Assembly (NCBI GenBank): GCA_947651395.1
Contig: CANSYW010000019.1
Span: forward strand, 1-34,325
From: an uncultured Pseudoflavonifractor sp.
GTDB taxonomy: Bacteria > Bacillota > Clostridia > Oscillospirales > Oscillospiraceae
Direction of reading: 5' to 3'
Length of the DNA stretch: 34,325 nt
Under the pieces are notes generated by a model. The model saw only the letters and a program-made list of their open reading frames with translations. It did not search any database and was not told where the DNA came from. Below are positions 7,081-15,134 of the stretch, piece by piece. Within the stretch, counting starts at the first letter, position 1. Every line of letters begins with the position of its first letter. The position numbers and the translations under genes were made by a program.

Positions 7081-8097
7081 ATGAGCATCAAAGTTGCGAT
7101 CAACGGTTTTGGCCGGATCGGCCGTCTGGCTTTCCGCCAGATGTTCGGCGCCGATGGGTACGAGGTTGTGGCGATCAATGATCTGACCAGCGCCAAGATG
7201 CTGGCCCACCTGCTGAAGTACGACACCGCCCAGGGCAACTACGCCCGCAACCACACCGTCACCTACAACGAGGGTGAGGGTGAGGACAACTATATCGTGG
7301 TGGACGGCAAGAAGATCACTATCTATAAACTGGCTGACGCCTCTGAGTGCCCCTGGGGCAAGCTGGGTGTGGACGTGGTGCTGGAGTGCACCGGCTTCTA
7401 CACCTCCAAGGAGAAGGCTCAGGCCCACATCAAGGCCGGCGCCCGCAAGGTGGTCATCTCCGCCCCCGCCGGCAACGACCTGCCCACCATAGTCTTCGGC
7501 GTCAACCACACCGAGCTGAAGCCCGAGGACACCATCATCTCCGCCGCCTCATGCACCACCAACTGCCTGGCTCCCATGGCCAAGGCCCTCAATGATCTGG
7601 CTGGCATCGAGAGCGGCATCATGACCACTGTCCACGCCTACACCGGCGACCAGATGATCCTGGACGGCCCCCAGCGCAAGGGTGATCTCCGCCGTGCCCG
7701 GGCCGGCGCCCAGAATATCGTTCCCAACTCCACCGGCGCTGCCAAGGCTATCGGCCTGGTCATCCCCGAGCTCAACGGCAAGCTCATCGGCTCCGCCCAG
7801 CGGGTGCCCACTCCCACCGGTTCCACCACCATCCTGGTGGCCAAGGTGAAGAAGGCCGTCACCAAAGACGAGATCAACGCCTATATGAAGTCTGTGGCCA
7901 GCGATAGCTTCGGCTACAACGAGGATGAGGTCGTCTCCTCCGATATCATCGGCGAGACCCACGGCTCCATTTTCGACGCCACCCAGACCATGGTGGGCGA
8001 GGAGAAGCTGGTTCAGGTCGTGGCCTGGTACGACAACGAGAACTCCTACACCAGCCAGATGGTGCGGACCATCAAGTACTTCGCCGAGCTGAAGTAA
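7081..8097 (+). CDS. gap: Glyceraldehyde-3-phosphate dehydrogenase (NAD, type I)
   Basis: This glycolytic enzyme oxidises and phosphorylates glyceraldehyde-3-phosphate to 1,3-bisphosphoglycerate with NAD+. The 338-residue protein has the Rossmann motif NGFGRIGR (8-15), Asp34 (AINDLT), which favours NAD over NADP, the active-site Cys158 in SCTTNCLAP, and the catalytic His185 in TVHAYTGDQ. Two in-frame ATGs occur (7075 and 7081); the second is chosen because AAAGGAG (7066-7072) is eight bases before it and only two before the first. The gene stands alone: it has its own promoter and a strong terminator at once after it, not a gap-pgk-tpi operon. The codon use is strongly C/G-ending, as for a highly expressed gene. 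Confidence 0.97.
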   Translation: MSIKVAINGFGRIGRLAFRQMFGADGYEVVAINDLTSAKMLAHLLKYDTAQGNYARNHTVTYNEGEGEDNYIVVDGKKITIYKLADASECPWGKLGVDVVLECTGFYTSKEKAQAHIKAGARKVVISAPAGNDLPTIVFGVNHTELKPEDTIISAASCTTNCLAPMAKALNDLAGIESGIMTTVHAYTGDQMILDGPQRKGDLRRARAGAQNIVPNSTGAAKAIGLVIPELNGKLIGSAQRVPTPTGSTTILVAKVKKAVTKDEINAYMKSVASDSFGYNEDEVVSSDIIGETHGSIFDATQTMVGEEKLVQVVAWYDNENSYTSQMVRTIKYFAELK

Positions 8098-8127
8098 GCG
8101 CTCTTATTTTGGAATGATCCAATGAGA

Positions 8128-8163
8128 AAGGCCGCCGGAATTTTCCGGCGGCCTTCTTTTATT
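8128..8163 (+). terminator. gap terminator
   Basis: A perfect 13-bp inverted repeat AAGGCCGCCGGAA (8128-8140) / TTCCGGCGGCCTT (8143-8155) is followed by CTTTTATTT, a canonical rho-independent terminator 30 bases after the gap stop. Confidence 0.92.
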
Positions 8164-8191
8164 TAGCTCTCAGATATAGCTTCGATTGACA

Positions 8192-8219
8192 AGGGCCGGG
8201 AGCGAAAGCTCCCGGCCCT
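8192..8219. terminator. Second hairpin in the gap/NYN spacer
   Basis: A perfect 12-bp stem AGGGCCGGGAGC / GCTCCCGGCCCT is closed by a GAAA tetraloop on the plus strand. It sits between the convergent gap and the NYN gene. Neither strand has a clean U-tract (CTGCTGTTT on plus, TGTCAATCG on minus), so it may be a weak terminator of the minus-strand operon or an mRNA 3'-end stabiliser. Confidence 0.5.
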
Positions 8220-8234
8220 GCTGTTTCCCTTATT

Positions 8235-8984
8235 TCACTGTGCTTTTTTATCCCGCACGTAGATGTGCTTCACATTGGGGGCGCTGGTGGGGCGGGCGTC
8301 GATCTCGAAGCGGTCGATGGACTTGACCAGGGTGGTCAGCTTCTCAAAGCCGTAGTTCCGGGGGTCGAAGTCGGGCTGCTTCCGGGGCAGGATGTTGCCC
8401 AGCTCCCCCATGAAGGCCCAGCCGTCCTCGTCGGACACGTCCTGGATGGTGGCGGCGATGAGATCCACGATGGTCTTGGGGATGGGCCTGCGGGTGGAGG
8501 AGAAGTGGGGGTGGGGGGCGTCCTTCTCCCCGGTTTTCGCCTCGGCCCCCCGGATGACCTCCACGTAGATGAACTTATCGCAGGCGGCGATGAAGGGAGA
8601 GGGGGTCTTTTTCTCCCCGATGCCGTAGACCTTCTTTCCCGCCTCCCGGAGCCGGAGGGCCAGACGGGTGAAATCGGAGTCGCTGGTGACCAGGACGAAG
8701 CCGTCCACCTGGTGAGAGTAGAGGATGTCCATGGCGTCGATGATCATGGCCGAGTCGGTGGAGTTCTTCCCGGTGGTGTAGCTGTACTGCTGAATGGGGA
8801 TGAGGGCGTTTTCCAGCAGAAGGGGCTTCCAGGAGCCCATGTTGTCCATGGTCCAGTCCCCGTAGATCCGCTTGACGGTGGGGGTGCCGTATTTGACGCA
8901 CTCCGCCATGATCTCACCCAGGGCGGTGCGGGGGGCGTTGTCGGCGTCGATGAGGACGGCCAGACGGGGTTCCGCGTTCTCCAT
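8235..8984 (-). CDS. NYN-domain putative RNase with C-terminal OST-HTH/LOTUS domain
   Basis: The 249-residue protein begins with a NYN (PIN-like) domain, about residues 7-150. The acidic metal-binding residues are visible in LIDADNAP (Asp13, Asp15), in DSAMIIDAMDIL, and in VTSDSDFTRLALRLRE. A C-terminal domain (about 175-245, TIVDLIAATIQDVSDEDGW...LGNILPRKQPDFDPRNYGF) fits the OST-HTH/LOTUS fold, which binds RNA or proteins. NYN proteins are predicted or shown endoribonucleases; the substrate here is unknown. The ATG at 8984 is chosen over the upstream in-frame start at 9074, because that would run into the preceding gene, while a GGGAGGG ribosome-binding site serves this one. It follows the M55 peptidase gene by 13 bases, so the two are one operon. 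Confidence 0.88.
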   Translation of the reverse strand: MENAEPRLAVLIDADNAPRTALGEIMAECVKYGTPTVKRIYGDWTMDNMGSWKPLLLENALIPIQQYSYTTGKNSTDSAMIIDAMDILYSHQVDGFVLVTSDSDFTRLALRLREAGKKVYGIGEKKTPSPFIAACDKFIYVEVIRGAEAKTGEKDAPHPHFSSTRRPIPKTIVDLIAATIQDVSDEDGWAFMGELGNILPRKQPDFDPRNYGFEKLTTLVKSIDRFEIDARPTSAPNVKHIYVRDKKAQ

Positions 8985-8997
8985 AACCCGCCCTCCC

Positions 8998-9807
8998 TCA
9001 GTCGCTGAGAACAAAGTGGCAGAAGCGGAGCATCTCGAACCAGTCGTCGGAGGAGAAACAGACGTTCTTTTCATCCTCCAGAACGGCGCCGGGATAGAAG
9101 CTCTTGGAATAGGCGGTGGGATGTTCCCGGAAGCGGACGGTCATCTCAAAGAAGTCGGGCATGGGCACCAGGCAGTGCTTGGCGTTCTTAATGGCCCGCT
9201 TGGCGCTGTCCTTGATCTCCTTCACGGCCACGTCGGGGTGCATGGATACGGTGGCGCCGCCCCGGCCCTCGTTGACGGCCACGGTGGTGATGCCGGGGAT
9301 GAACTCCTGGGCGAAGTCGCACAGGGACTTGTCTCCGGAGAGGAACACCACGGGTACGCCGTAGTAGCCGGCGGTGTAGGAATTCATCATGAACTCACTC
9401 ATACGCACCCCGTTGAGGGTCACGTATTCGTTGCGCAGGTTCATGGTATGGCTCAGGGGATTGCCGCCGCAGGAGGCCCAGGCGTGGTAGCCGGTGAAGA
9501 GCACCGCTCCGAAGTCTCCGGCGTCCAGGCCGCTCATCATGCTCAGGGGGTCGCCCGACCAGCCCCGCATGATGTGGGCGCACTCGGGCAGAGCGGCGGG
9601 ATCCAGGTTCCGGGCGGAGTCGTGGGCGTCCTTGACAAAGATCTTGCTGTCCTTTTCGGCGGCGAGCACTCCGTCACAGGCGGCCCGGACCTCCCGGATC
9701 ATCTGCTTCTGGAAGGGGACGTAGTCCCGGGGGGTGGAGCGCTCGGTCTCCGCCCAGTTGGTAATGCCGCAGGTGCCCTCAATGTCGGCGCTGATGAATA
9801 CGTTCAT
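8998..9807 (-). CDS. M55 family D-aminopeptidase (DppA-like)
   Basis: M55 peptidases are zinc-dependent D-aminopeptidases that form decameric rings and release D-amino acids such as D-Ala from peptides. In the 269-residue protein the metal-binding motifs are visible: SADIEGTCGI at 6-15 (Asp8, Glu10), KDAHDSARNL, and GYHAWAS. In Bacillus dppA opens a dipeptide-transport operon and may recycle D-Ala dipeptides from peptidoglycan; no transporter is present here and the partner is an RNA-binding NYN protein, so the biological setting differs. A consensus promoter drives it (9843-9871), divergent from mutY, and AAGGAGGAAA precedes the ATG. Confidence 0.92.
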   Translation of the reverse strand: MNVFISADIEGTCGITNWAETERSTPRDYVPFQKQMIREVRAACDGVLAAEKDSKIFVKDAHDSARNLDPAALPECAHIMRGWSGDPLSMMSGLDAGDFGAVLFTGYHAWASCGGNPLSHTMNLRNEYVTLNGVRMSEFMMNSYTAGYYGVPVVFLSGDKSLCDFAQEFIPGITTVAVNEGRGGATVSMHPDVAVKEIKDSAKRAIKNAKHCLVPMPDFFEMTVRFREHPTAYSKSFYPGAVLEDEKNVCFSSDDWFEMLRFCHFVLSD

Positions 9808-9842
9808 GGGGTTTCCTCCTTGATTTTAAAGTCCGTGAGACA

Positions 9843-9871
9843 ATTATAAAACACGGGGAAAGGGATTGCAA
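9843..9871 (-). promoter_or_regulatory. Promoter of the M55 peptidase / NYN operon
   Basis: On the minus strand TTGCAA (9866-9871), 17 bases and TATAAT (9843-9848) form a near-consensus promoter. It is back-to-back with the mutY promoter; the two -35 boxes are only seven bases apart. Confidence 0.75.
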
Positions 9872-9878
9872 GGAACGA

Positions 9879-9907
9879 TTGAAATTTTCCCCGATACCCG
9901 GTATAAT
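9879..9907 (+). promoter_or_regulatory. mutY promoter
   Basis: TTGAAA (9879-9884), 17 bases and a perfect TATAAT (9902-9907) lie about 33 bases upstream of the mutY ATG. It probably drives mutY, tdk and perhaps the genes to coaD. Confidence 0.75.
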
Positions 9908-9940
9908 GGTACAAGCCTGAAAAAGAGGGGAGGGGATGGA

Positions 9941-10984
9941 ATGAAAGAACTGGAGCTTCTGCCTGTCCCCCTTCTGGAGTGGTACCGGGACAATGCCCGT
10001 ACGCTTCCCTGGCGCAGCGATCCCACCCCCTATCACGTGTGGATCTCGGAGATCATGCTCCAGCAGACTCGGGTGGCGGCGGTGCTGGGCTACTATGAAC
10101 GGTTTCTGGCTGCCCTGCCCACGGTGGAGGCCCTGGCCTCCTGTGGGGAGGAGGCGCTGATGAAGCTGTGGCAGGGACTGGGCTACTACAGCAGGGCCCG
10201 AAACCTGCAAAGGGCGGCCCAACAGATCGTGGAGCGTTGGGAGGGAGTTTTTCCCGATCGCTATGAGGACATACGGACCCTGCCCGGGGTGGGGGACTAC
10301 ACCGCCGGTGCCATTGCCTCCATTGCCTTCGGTCTCCCAATCCCGGCGGTGGACGGCAATGTGCTGCGGGTGGTCAGCCGCCTCACCGCCGACCGGCGGG
10401 ACGTGACCCGGCCCCAGACTAAGGCCGCCATTACCCGGGCCCTCCGGGAGACCATGCCCGCTGAGGTCCCCGGGATCTATAATCAGGCCCTCATGGAGCT
10501 GGGGGCTACGGTATGTCTGCCCAACGGCGCGCCCCTGTGCGAAAAATGCCCGGCCGCCGCCTTCTGTGCCGCCCGGCGGGAGGACATTGCCCAGACCCTC
10601 CCCGTCAAGCCCCCCAAGCGGGCGCGGCGGGTGGAGGAGCGAATAGTTTACATAATTCTTTTCGGCGGCAAGGTGGCCCTCCGGCAGAGAGGGGAGAAGG
10701 GCCTGCTGGCGGGGCTGTGGGAGTATCCCAACGAACTTGCCCCCTGGCCCTGTCCGGTGCCGGGAGAGGTGGCCTTTGCCGCCCAGGGGAAGCATATCTT
10801 TACCCACATCGAGTGGCATATGAACGCCTGTACCGTGGCCGCGCAAAGCGATGCGCTCCCAACGGGCTGGGTGTGGGCGGACGGAGAGGCCCTTCAGGGG
10901 AAGTATACCCTCCCCAGCGCCTTTGCCCCCTTTGGGCACATTGTGGATGAATATTTGAACACCCAAAAAGAAAAGGTGGAATGA
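9941..10984 (+). CDS. mutY: A/G-specific adenine DNA glycosylase
   Basis: MutY removes adenine mispaired with 8-oxoguanine or G, preventing G:C to T:A changes. The 347-residue protein has an N-terminal HhH-GPD glycosylase domain with Glu37 (SEIMLQQTRV), the helix-hairpin-helix LPGVGDYTAGAI (114-125) and catalytic Asp138 (AVDGN). An Fe-S cluster loop follows, CLPNGAPLCEKCPAAAFC, with spacing C-X7-C-X2-C-X5-C, one residue longer in the first gap than the E. coli spacing. A C-terminal NUDIX-like 8-oxoG recognition domain (about 225-340) follows. The start at 9941 is chosen for the GAGGGGAGGGG ribosome-binding site and because the promoter -10 (9902-9907) lies within the longer frame. tdk follows after three bases. 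Confidence 0.95.
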   Translation: MKELELLPVPLLEWYRDNARTLPWRSDPTPYHVWISEIMLQQTRVAAVLGYYERFLAALPTVEALASCGEEALMKLWQGLGYYSRARNLQRAAQQIVERWEGVFPDRYEDIRTLPGVGDYTAGAIASIAFGLPIPAVDGNVLRVVSRLTADRRDVTRPQTKAAITRALRETMPAEVPGIYNQALMELGATVCLPNGAPLCEKCPAAAFCAARREDIAQTLPVKPPKRARRVEERIVYIILFGGKVALRQRGEKGLLAGLWEYPNELAPWPCPVPGEVAFAAQGKHIFTHIEWHMNACTVAAQSDALPTGWVWADGEALQGKYTLPSAFAPFGHIVDEYLNTQKEKVE

Positions 10985-10987
10985 CAT

Positions 10988-11563
10988 ATGGCAAAGCTCT
11001 ATTTCCGGTATGGCGTGATGGGCTCATCCAAATCAGCCAACGCTCTGATGGTGCGCTACAACTATGAAGAGCGGGGCCAGAGGGCCCTGATGGTCAAGCC
11101 GGATATCGACCAGCGGGAGGGGAAGGCCATCGTCAACTCCCGCATTGGCCTCCATTACCCCTGCGTCTGGTTTGATGAGCTGCGTGTCATGGCGCGGGAG
11201 GAGATCAGATCCTGGCAGTGCATTATCGTGGATGAGGCCCAGTTCCTTACCCGGGAGGAGGTCCGCTTCCTCACCGACGTGGTGGACGATCTTGGGGTGC
11301 CGGTGATCTGCTACGGTCTCCGGGCCGACTTCAAGGGAGATCTCTTCCCTGGCTCTGAGGCGTTGCTGGCCTGGGCGGACATCATCGAGGAGGTCAAGAC
11401 CATCTGCTGGTGCGGCCGCAAGGCCATCTGCAACGCCCGTTTCGATGAGACCGGAAAGGTCCTGAAGGAGGGGGAGCAGGTGGTGCTGGGTGCCAATGAC
11501 AAGTACATCGGCCTGTGCCGCCGCCACTGGAAGGAAGGAAATTTAGGCTCCGCCGGAAAGTGA
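10988..11563 (+). CDS. tdk: Thymidine kinase (type II), variant P-loop
   Basis: Type II thymidine kinase phosphorylates thymidine to dTMP in the salvage pathway. The 191-residue length, the DEAQFL motif holding the catalytic Glu, the lasso-region YGLRADFKGDLFPGSEALLAWAD and the zinc ligands (CWCGRKAIC, CRRHW) fit the family. The P-loop reads GVMGSSKS (9-16): the glycine normally before the lysine (as in MNAGKST of E. coli) is Ser14. Related sequences in Clostridia may share this, so loss of function should not be assumed. It starts three bases after the mutY stop, so it is in the same operon; uvrC follows after 34 bases. Confidence 0.92.
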   Translation: MAKLYFRYGVMGSSKSANALMVRYNYEERGQRALMVKPDIDQREGKAIVNSRIGLHYPCVWFDELRVMAREEIRSWQCIIVDEAQFLTREEVRFLTDVVDDLGVPVICYGLRADFKGDLFPGSEALLAWADIIEEVKTICWCGRKAICNARFDETGKVLKEGEQVVLGANDKYIGLCRRHWKEGNLGSAGK

Positions 11564-11597
11564 TGCCCGGGGATGACCGGAGAAAGGAGGTGGGACC

Positions 11598-13445
11598 GTG
11601 ACCTTTGATGAACTGAAGGAAAAAGCTCACGCCCTGCCTCTGAAGCCGGGCGTGTACATTATGCAGGACGCCAAAAACGAGGTCATCTATGTGGGCAAAG
11701 CCAAGGCCCTGAAGAACCGGGTGTCCCAGTACTTCGCCAATCTGGCCTCCCACAACGAGAAGACCCGGGCCATGGTACGCTCCATCGACCACTTCGACGT
11801 GATCGTGGCCGATAGTGAGTTTGAGGCTCTGGTGCTGGAAAATTCCCTCATCAAGCGCCACCAGCCCCATTACAATATCCTGCTCAAGGACGACAAAGGT
11901 TATCCCTATATCCGGCTGGACGTGAACGCCGACTATCCCCGGTTTTCCCTGTCCAACAAGGTCTCCGAGGACGGCTGCCGCTACTTTGGCCCCTACGGCA
12001 GCCGCAGCGCCTCCTACGCCATTCTGGACGCCCTCCGGGAGGCGTTGAAGCTGCCCTCCTGCAGCAAGAAATTTCCCCGGGATGTGGGCAAGGAGCGGCC
12101 CTGCCTCAACTATCATATGGGCCTGTGCGACGGCTATTGCCGCCCGGAGATGGATCCCGAGCGCCACAAAGAGGCCATGGATCAGGCTGTCCGCCTGCTG
12201 GAGGGACAGTTCAGGGAGGTCAAGGCCGACCTTGCCGCAGAGATGGCCTTGGCCGCCGAGGAGATGCGCTTTGAGAAGGCGGCCGAGCTCCGGGACAGGA
12301 TCCGCGCCATCGAGCTGCTGGGTAAGCGGCAGAAGGTGGTGGCCGGCTCCCTGGCGGACACCGATGTGGTGGGCTGGCACCGGGGAGAGGCCAGGAGCTG
12401 CTTTGTGGTGCTCCACTATGTGGAGGGAGACCTGGCCGCCAAGGATATGGAGCTGCTGGAGACCCCGGTGGAGGGGGAGGAGGGCGAGGAGGTCTCATCC
12501 CTGGTGCGCCAATATTATGTTAACCGAAGCCGGCTGCCCGGACAGATCCTGCTCCCCTGTGAGCTGGAGGATGAGGCGGCCCTGACCCGGCTCCTCTCCG
12601 AGGCCTCCGGCCGTCGGGTGAGCCTGGTGACGCCCCGGCGGGGGGCCAAGATGGATCTGATCAAGCTGGCCAACAAGAACGCCGTGGAGGAAGTGGAGCG
12701 CGCCACCTCCCGGGCGGAGCGGCAGTCCAAGACCCTGGAGCTGCTGGGGAAGGTGCTGGATATGGATCCGCCCCGCCGCATTGAGAGCTACGATATCTCC
12801 AACCAGGGCTCCGACGACATCGTGGCCTCCATGGTGGTCTATGTGGACGCCAGACCTTTGAAACGGGATTACCGCCGCTTTAAGCTCAGGGATATGGCGG
12901 GCCCTGACGACTACGCTTCCATGGAGCAGGTGCTCACCAGAAGATTCAGGCGCTTTCTGGAGGGGGACGAGAAGTTCAGCGACTTGCCCGACGCCCTCTT
13001 CATCGACGGCGGCGCCGAGCACGCCCGGGTGGCGCTGCGGGTGGAGGGGGAGCTGGGACTGAGGATCCCCATTTTCGGGATGGTGAAGGACGACCGCCAC
13101 CGCACCCGGGCCCTGGTGACGCCGGAGGGGCGGGAGATCGGCATTCAGCGCTACCCGGCGGTTTTCGCCCTGGTGGGACAGATCCAGGAGGAGACCCACC
13201 GCTTTGCCATCGAGTTCCACCGCCAGCAGCAGACCCTGCGGGTGAAGGGCTCGGAGCTGGACAAGATCCCCGGTGTGGGGGAGAAGCGGCGCAACGAGCT
13301 GCTAAAACATTTCAAAAGCGTAAAGAATATCAAGGCCTCCTCTCTGGCTGAGCTCCAACAGGTCATGGGCGCTGTCACAGGGAAGGCGGTCTACGACCAC
13401 TTCAACACTCCGGCGGCGGAGACCGCCGAGGACGAAAGGATCTGA
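11598..13445 (+). CDS. uvrC: Excinuclease ABC subunit C
   Basis: UvrC makes both incisions around lesions in nucleotide excision repair after UvrB loading. The 615-residue protein has, in order, the GIY-YIG nuclease domain (about 15-95, PGVYIMQDAKNEVIYVGKAK) for the 3' cut, a UVR helical hairpin that binds UvrB (about 202-238, EEMRFEKAAELRDRI), and an RNase H-like endonuclease domain for the 5' cut (DISNQG, LFIDGGAEH, KDDRHRTRAL). Tandem helix-hairpin-helix motifs end the protein (IPGVGEKRRNELLKHF). The GTG start at 11598 has an AAAGGAGG ribosome-binding site. uvrA and uvrB are not in the window. rsmD follows five bases after the stop. Confidence 0.97.
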   Translation: MTFDELKEKAHALPLKPGVYIMQDAKNEVIYVGKAKALKNRVSQYFANLASHNEKTRAMVRSIDHFDVIVADSEFEALVLENSLIKRHQPHYNILLKDDKGYPYIRLDVNADYPRFSLSNKVSEDGCRYFGPYGSRSASYAILDALREALKLPSCSKKFPRDVGKERPCLNYHMGLCDGYCRPEMDPERHKEAMDQAVRLLEGQFREVKADLAAEMALAAEEMRFEKAAELRDRIRAIELLGKRQKVVAGSLADTDVVGWHRGEARSCFVVLHYVEGDLAAKDMELLETPVEGEEGEEVSSLVRQYYVNRSRLPGQILLPCELEDEAALTRLLSEASGRRVSLVTPRRGAKMDLIKLANKNAVEEVERATSRAERQSKTLELLGKVLDMDPPRRIESYDISNQGSDDIVASMVVYVDARPLKRDYRRFKLRDMAGPDDYASMEQVLTRRFRRFLEGDEKFSDLPDALFIDGGAEHARVALRVEGELGLRIPIFGMVKDDRHRTRALVTPEGREIGIQRYPAVFALVGQIQEETHRFAIEFHRQQQTLRVKGSELDKIPGVGEKRRNELLKHFKSVKNIKASSLAELQQVMGAVTGKAVYDHFNTPAAETAEDERI

Positions 13446-13450
13446 AAGCT

Positions 13451-14002
13451 ATGCGTGTGATCACAGGTACCGCCAGAGGGCGAAAGCTCCGGGAGCTGCC
13501 CGGGATGGACACCCGGCCCACCACCGATAAGGTCAAGGAGTCCATTTTCAACATCGTCCAGTTTGACGTGGAGGGCCGTCGGGTGCTGGATCTCTTTGCC
13601 GGCACCGGACAGCTGGGCATCGAGGCCCTGAGCCGGGGAGCGGAGAAATGCGTTTTTGTGGACGCCTCCCGGGAGGCGGTGAAGGTGATCCGGGAGAATG
13701 TGGAGCTCACCGGCTTTGACAGCCAGGGCCGGGTCCAGCAGGGGGACGCCGTGGCCTTCCTCACCTCCTGCCGGGAGAAGTTTGCCCTGTGTTTTCTGGA
13801 TCCGCCTTACGCCTCCGAGCTGTTGGACAAGGCCCTGGAAAAAATCGCCGAGATTGACATTATGGCGGAAAATGGTATAATTGTTTGCGAAAGTGCCGCT
13901 GACCGGATCCTGCCCCAGCTTCCGGCGCCCTATGAGATGGGTCGGGAGTACCGTTACGGCAAGATCAAACTGACCCTTTACCACCGCCGCGCCGGGAGCT
14001 AA
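13451..14002 (+). CDS. rsmD: 16S rRNA (guanine-966-N2)-methyltransferase
   Basis: RsmD methylates G966 of 16S rRNA with S-adenosylmethionine. The 183-residue protein shows the family N-terminus MRVITGTARGRKL, the region TRPTTDKVKESIFNI, the SAM-binding motif DLFAGTGQLGIEALSRGA, and the catalytic DPPY motif in CFLDPPYAS. It is the usual partner of coaD, which follows 28 bases downstream, and it lies five bases after uvrC. Confidence 0.95.
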   Translation: MRVITGTARGRKLRELPGMDTRPTTDKVKESIFNIVQFDVEGRRVLDLFAGTGQLGIEALSRGAEKCVFVDASREAVKVIRENVELTGFDSQGRVQQGDAVAFLTSCREKFALCFLDPPYASELLDKALEKIAEIDIMAENGIIVCESAADRILPQLPAPYEMGREYRYGKIKLTLYHRRAGS

Positions 14003-14029
14003 GGACGCCGCGGCCAAGGAAGTGCAGCT

Positions 14030-14527
14030 ATGAAGACAGCCATCTATCCCGGCAGCTTCGATCCCATTACGCTGGGACACCTGAACATTATCAAGCGGGC
14101 GGCCGTGTGCTTTGACAAGGTCATCGTCTGCGTGATGGTGAACGCTGAAAAGGTGGGCACCGGCCTGTTTACTCCCGACGAGCGGGTGGAGTTGATCCGC
14201 CGGGTGGTGTCCAAGCTGCCCAACGTGGAGGTGGATCAGTCCACCATCATGGTGGCGGAATATGCCAGGCAGAAGCGGGCCTGTACGCTGGTCAAGGGGC
14301 TCCGGGCCGTGTCCGATTATGAGATGGAGCTTCAGATGGCCCTGATCAACCGGAAGCTGAATCCCCGGCTGGATACCATGTTCCTGCCCTCCAGCACCAA
14401 ATATACCTACATCAGCTCCAGTATGGTCAAGGAGATGGCCTCCTACGGAGCCGACCTGAGCGATTTTGTTCCCCGGGAGATCATTGGGGACGTGAACGAA
14501 AAAATGAAAAGCGGGAGGAAAGAATAA
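14030..14527 (+). CDS. coaD: Phosphopantetheine adenylyltransferase
   Basis: CoaD catalyses the fourth step of coenzyme A synthesis, joining ATP and 4'-phosphopantetheine to dephospho-CoA. The 165-residue length is typical. The nucleotidyltransferase motifs are clear: YPGSFDPITLGH (T/HxGH, ending His18), KGLRAVSDYEMELQMALINR, and the C-terminal ISSSMVKE. A coiled-coil protein gene starts within the stop codon (one-base overlap), so the two are translationally coupled. Confidence 0.97.
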   Translation: MKTAIYPGSFDPITLGHLNIIKRAAVCFDKVIVCVMVNAEKVGTGLFTPDERVELIRRVVSKLPNVEVDQSTIMVAEYARQKRACTLVKGLRAVSDYEMELQMALINRKLNPRLDTMFLPSSTKYTYISSSMVKEMASYGADLSDFVPREIIGDVNEKMKSGRKE

Positions 14528-15063
14528 TGGCCACTGAAGTTGATGAACTGTTGGATATGCTCTTTGAAATGATCGATGAAGCCAAGAACGTGCCCCTGGC
14601 CTCGGATAAGTGTATGGTGGAGCGGGACAAGGCGCTGGATCTTATCGACGAGATCCGGGGCCAGTTTCCCATGGAGCTGGCCGAGGCCAAGAAGCTGCGC
14701 AGTGCCCGGGATGAGTATATCGCCTCCGCCAAGCGGGAGGGAGAGCTCATTCTGAAGCAGGCCGAGGAGAAGGCCAAGCAGATGCTGGCCGAGGACGAGC
14801 TTATGGCTAAGGCCAAGCGCCAGGGAGAGGAGCTCATCACCCAGGCCAAACGGTACAGCAAGGAGCTGCGTCAGGCGGCCAACACCTACTGCGAAGACGC
14901 CATGCGCCGCACCGAGGAGGCGGTGGGGGAGGCCTATGATGAGATCAAAAAGGCCCGCTCCCGGTTCCGTGCCGCCGCGGCCAGCGCCGACGGCACAGGC
15001 GCCCAGGGCATTCAGAACGACCAGCCTCAGCGGGAGATCTTCGACGCCGAGGCAGAGGGCTGA
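14527..15063 (+). CDS. Coiled-coil protein of unknown function, coupled to coaD
   Basis: The 178-residue protein is almost wholly helical and charged. An N-terminal part (1-55, VDELLDMLFEMIDEAKNVPLA) is followed by a long Glu/Lys/Ala coiled coil (about 55-150) resembling the stalk of ATPase b/E-type subunits or DivIVA-like proteins, and by an acidic tail. Such similarity may be compositional only, and there are no other ATPase genes nearby. No membrane segment or enzymatic motif is seen. Its ATG overlaps the coaD stop by one base. The strong terminator at 15073 closes the operon after it. Genes of this type next to coaD are common in Clostridia, but I know of no function. Confidence 0.85.
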   Translation: MATEVDELLDMLFEMIDEAKNVPLASDKCMVERDKALDLIDEIRGQFPMELAEAKKLRSARDEYIASAKREGELILKQAEEKAKQMLAEDELMAKAKRQGEELITQAKRYSKELRQAANTYCEDAMRRTEEAVGEAYDEIKKARSRFRAAAASADGTGAQGIQNDQPQREIFDAEAEG

Positions 15064-15072
15064 AGAGCAAAC

Positions 15073-15120
15073 GAATATAAAAGAGCGGACGGCGCAGGCG
15101 CCGTCCGCTCTTTTATATTC
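15073..15120. terminator. Bidirectional terminator, 23-bp perfect stem
   Basis: A perfect inverted repeat of 23 bases (15073-15095 and 15098-15120) has a GC-rich core GAGCGGACGGCGC and flanks of AAAAG/CTTTT, so each strand ends in a T-rich tract. It lies between the convergent coiled-coil gene and the RCC1 gene and can terminate both. Confidence 0.93.
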
Positions 15121-15134
15121 TGCGGGAAGAAGGG

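Noticed and set aside
8985-9074. Extended N-terminus of the NYN protein
   Set aside because: It would overlap the end of the M55 peptidase gene by 77 bases; the domain begins right after the ATG at 8984, which has a ribosome-binding site.
9866-9940. Extended N-terminus of MutY from an upstream in-frame start
   Set aside because: It would include the -35 and -10 of the promoter; the family start and a strong ribosome-binding site are at 9941.
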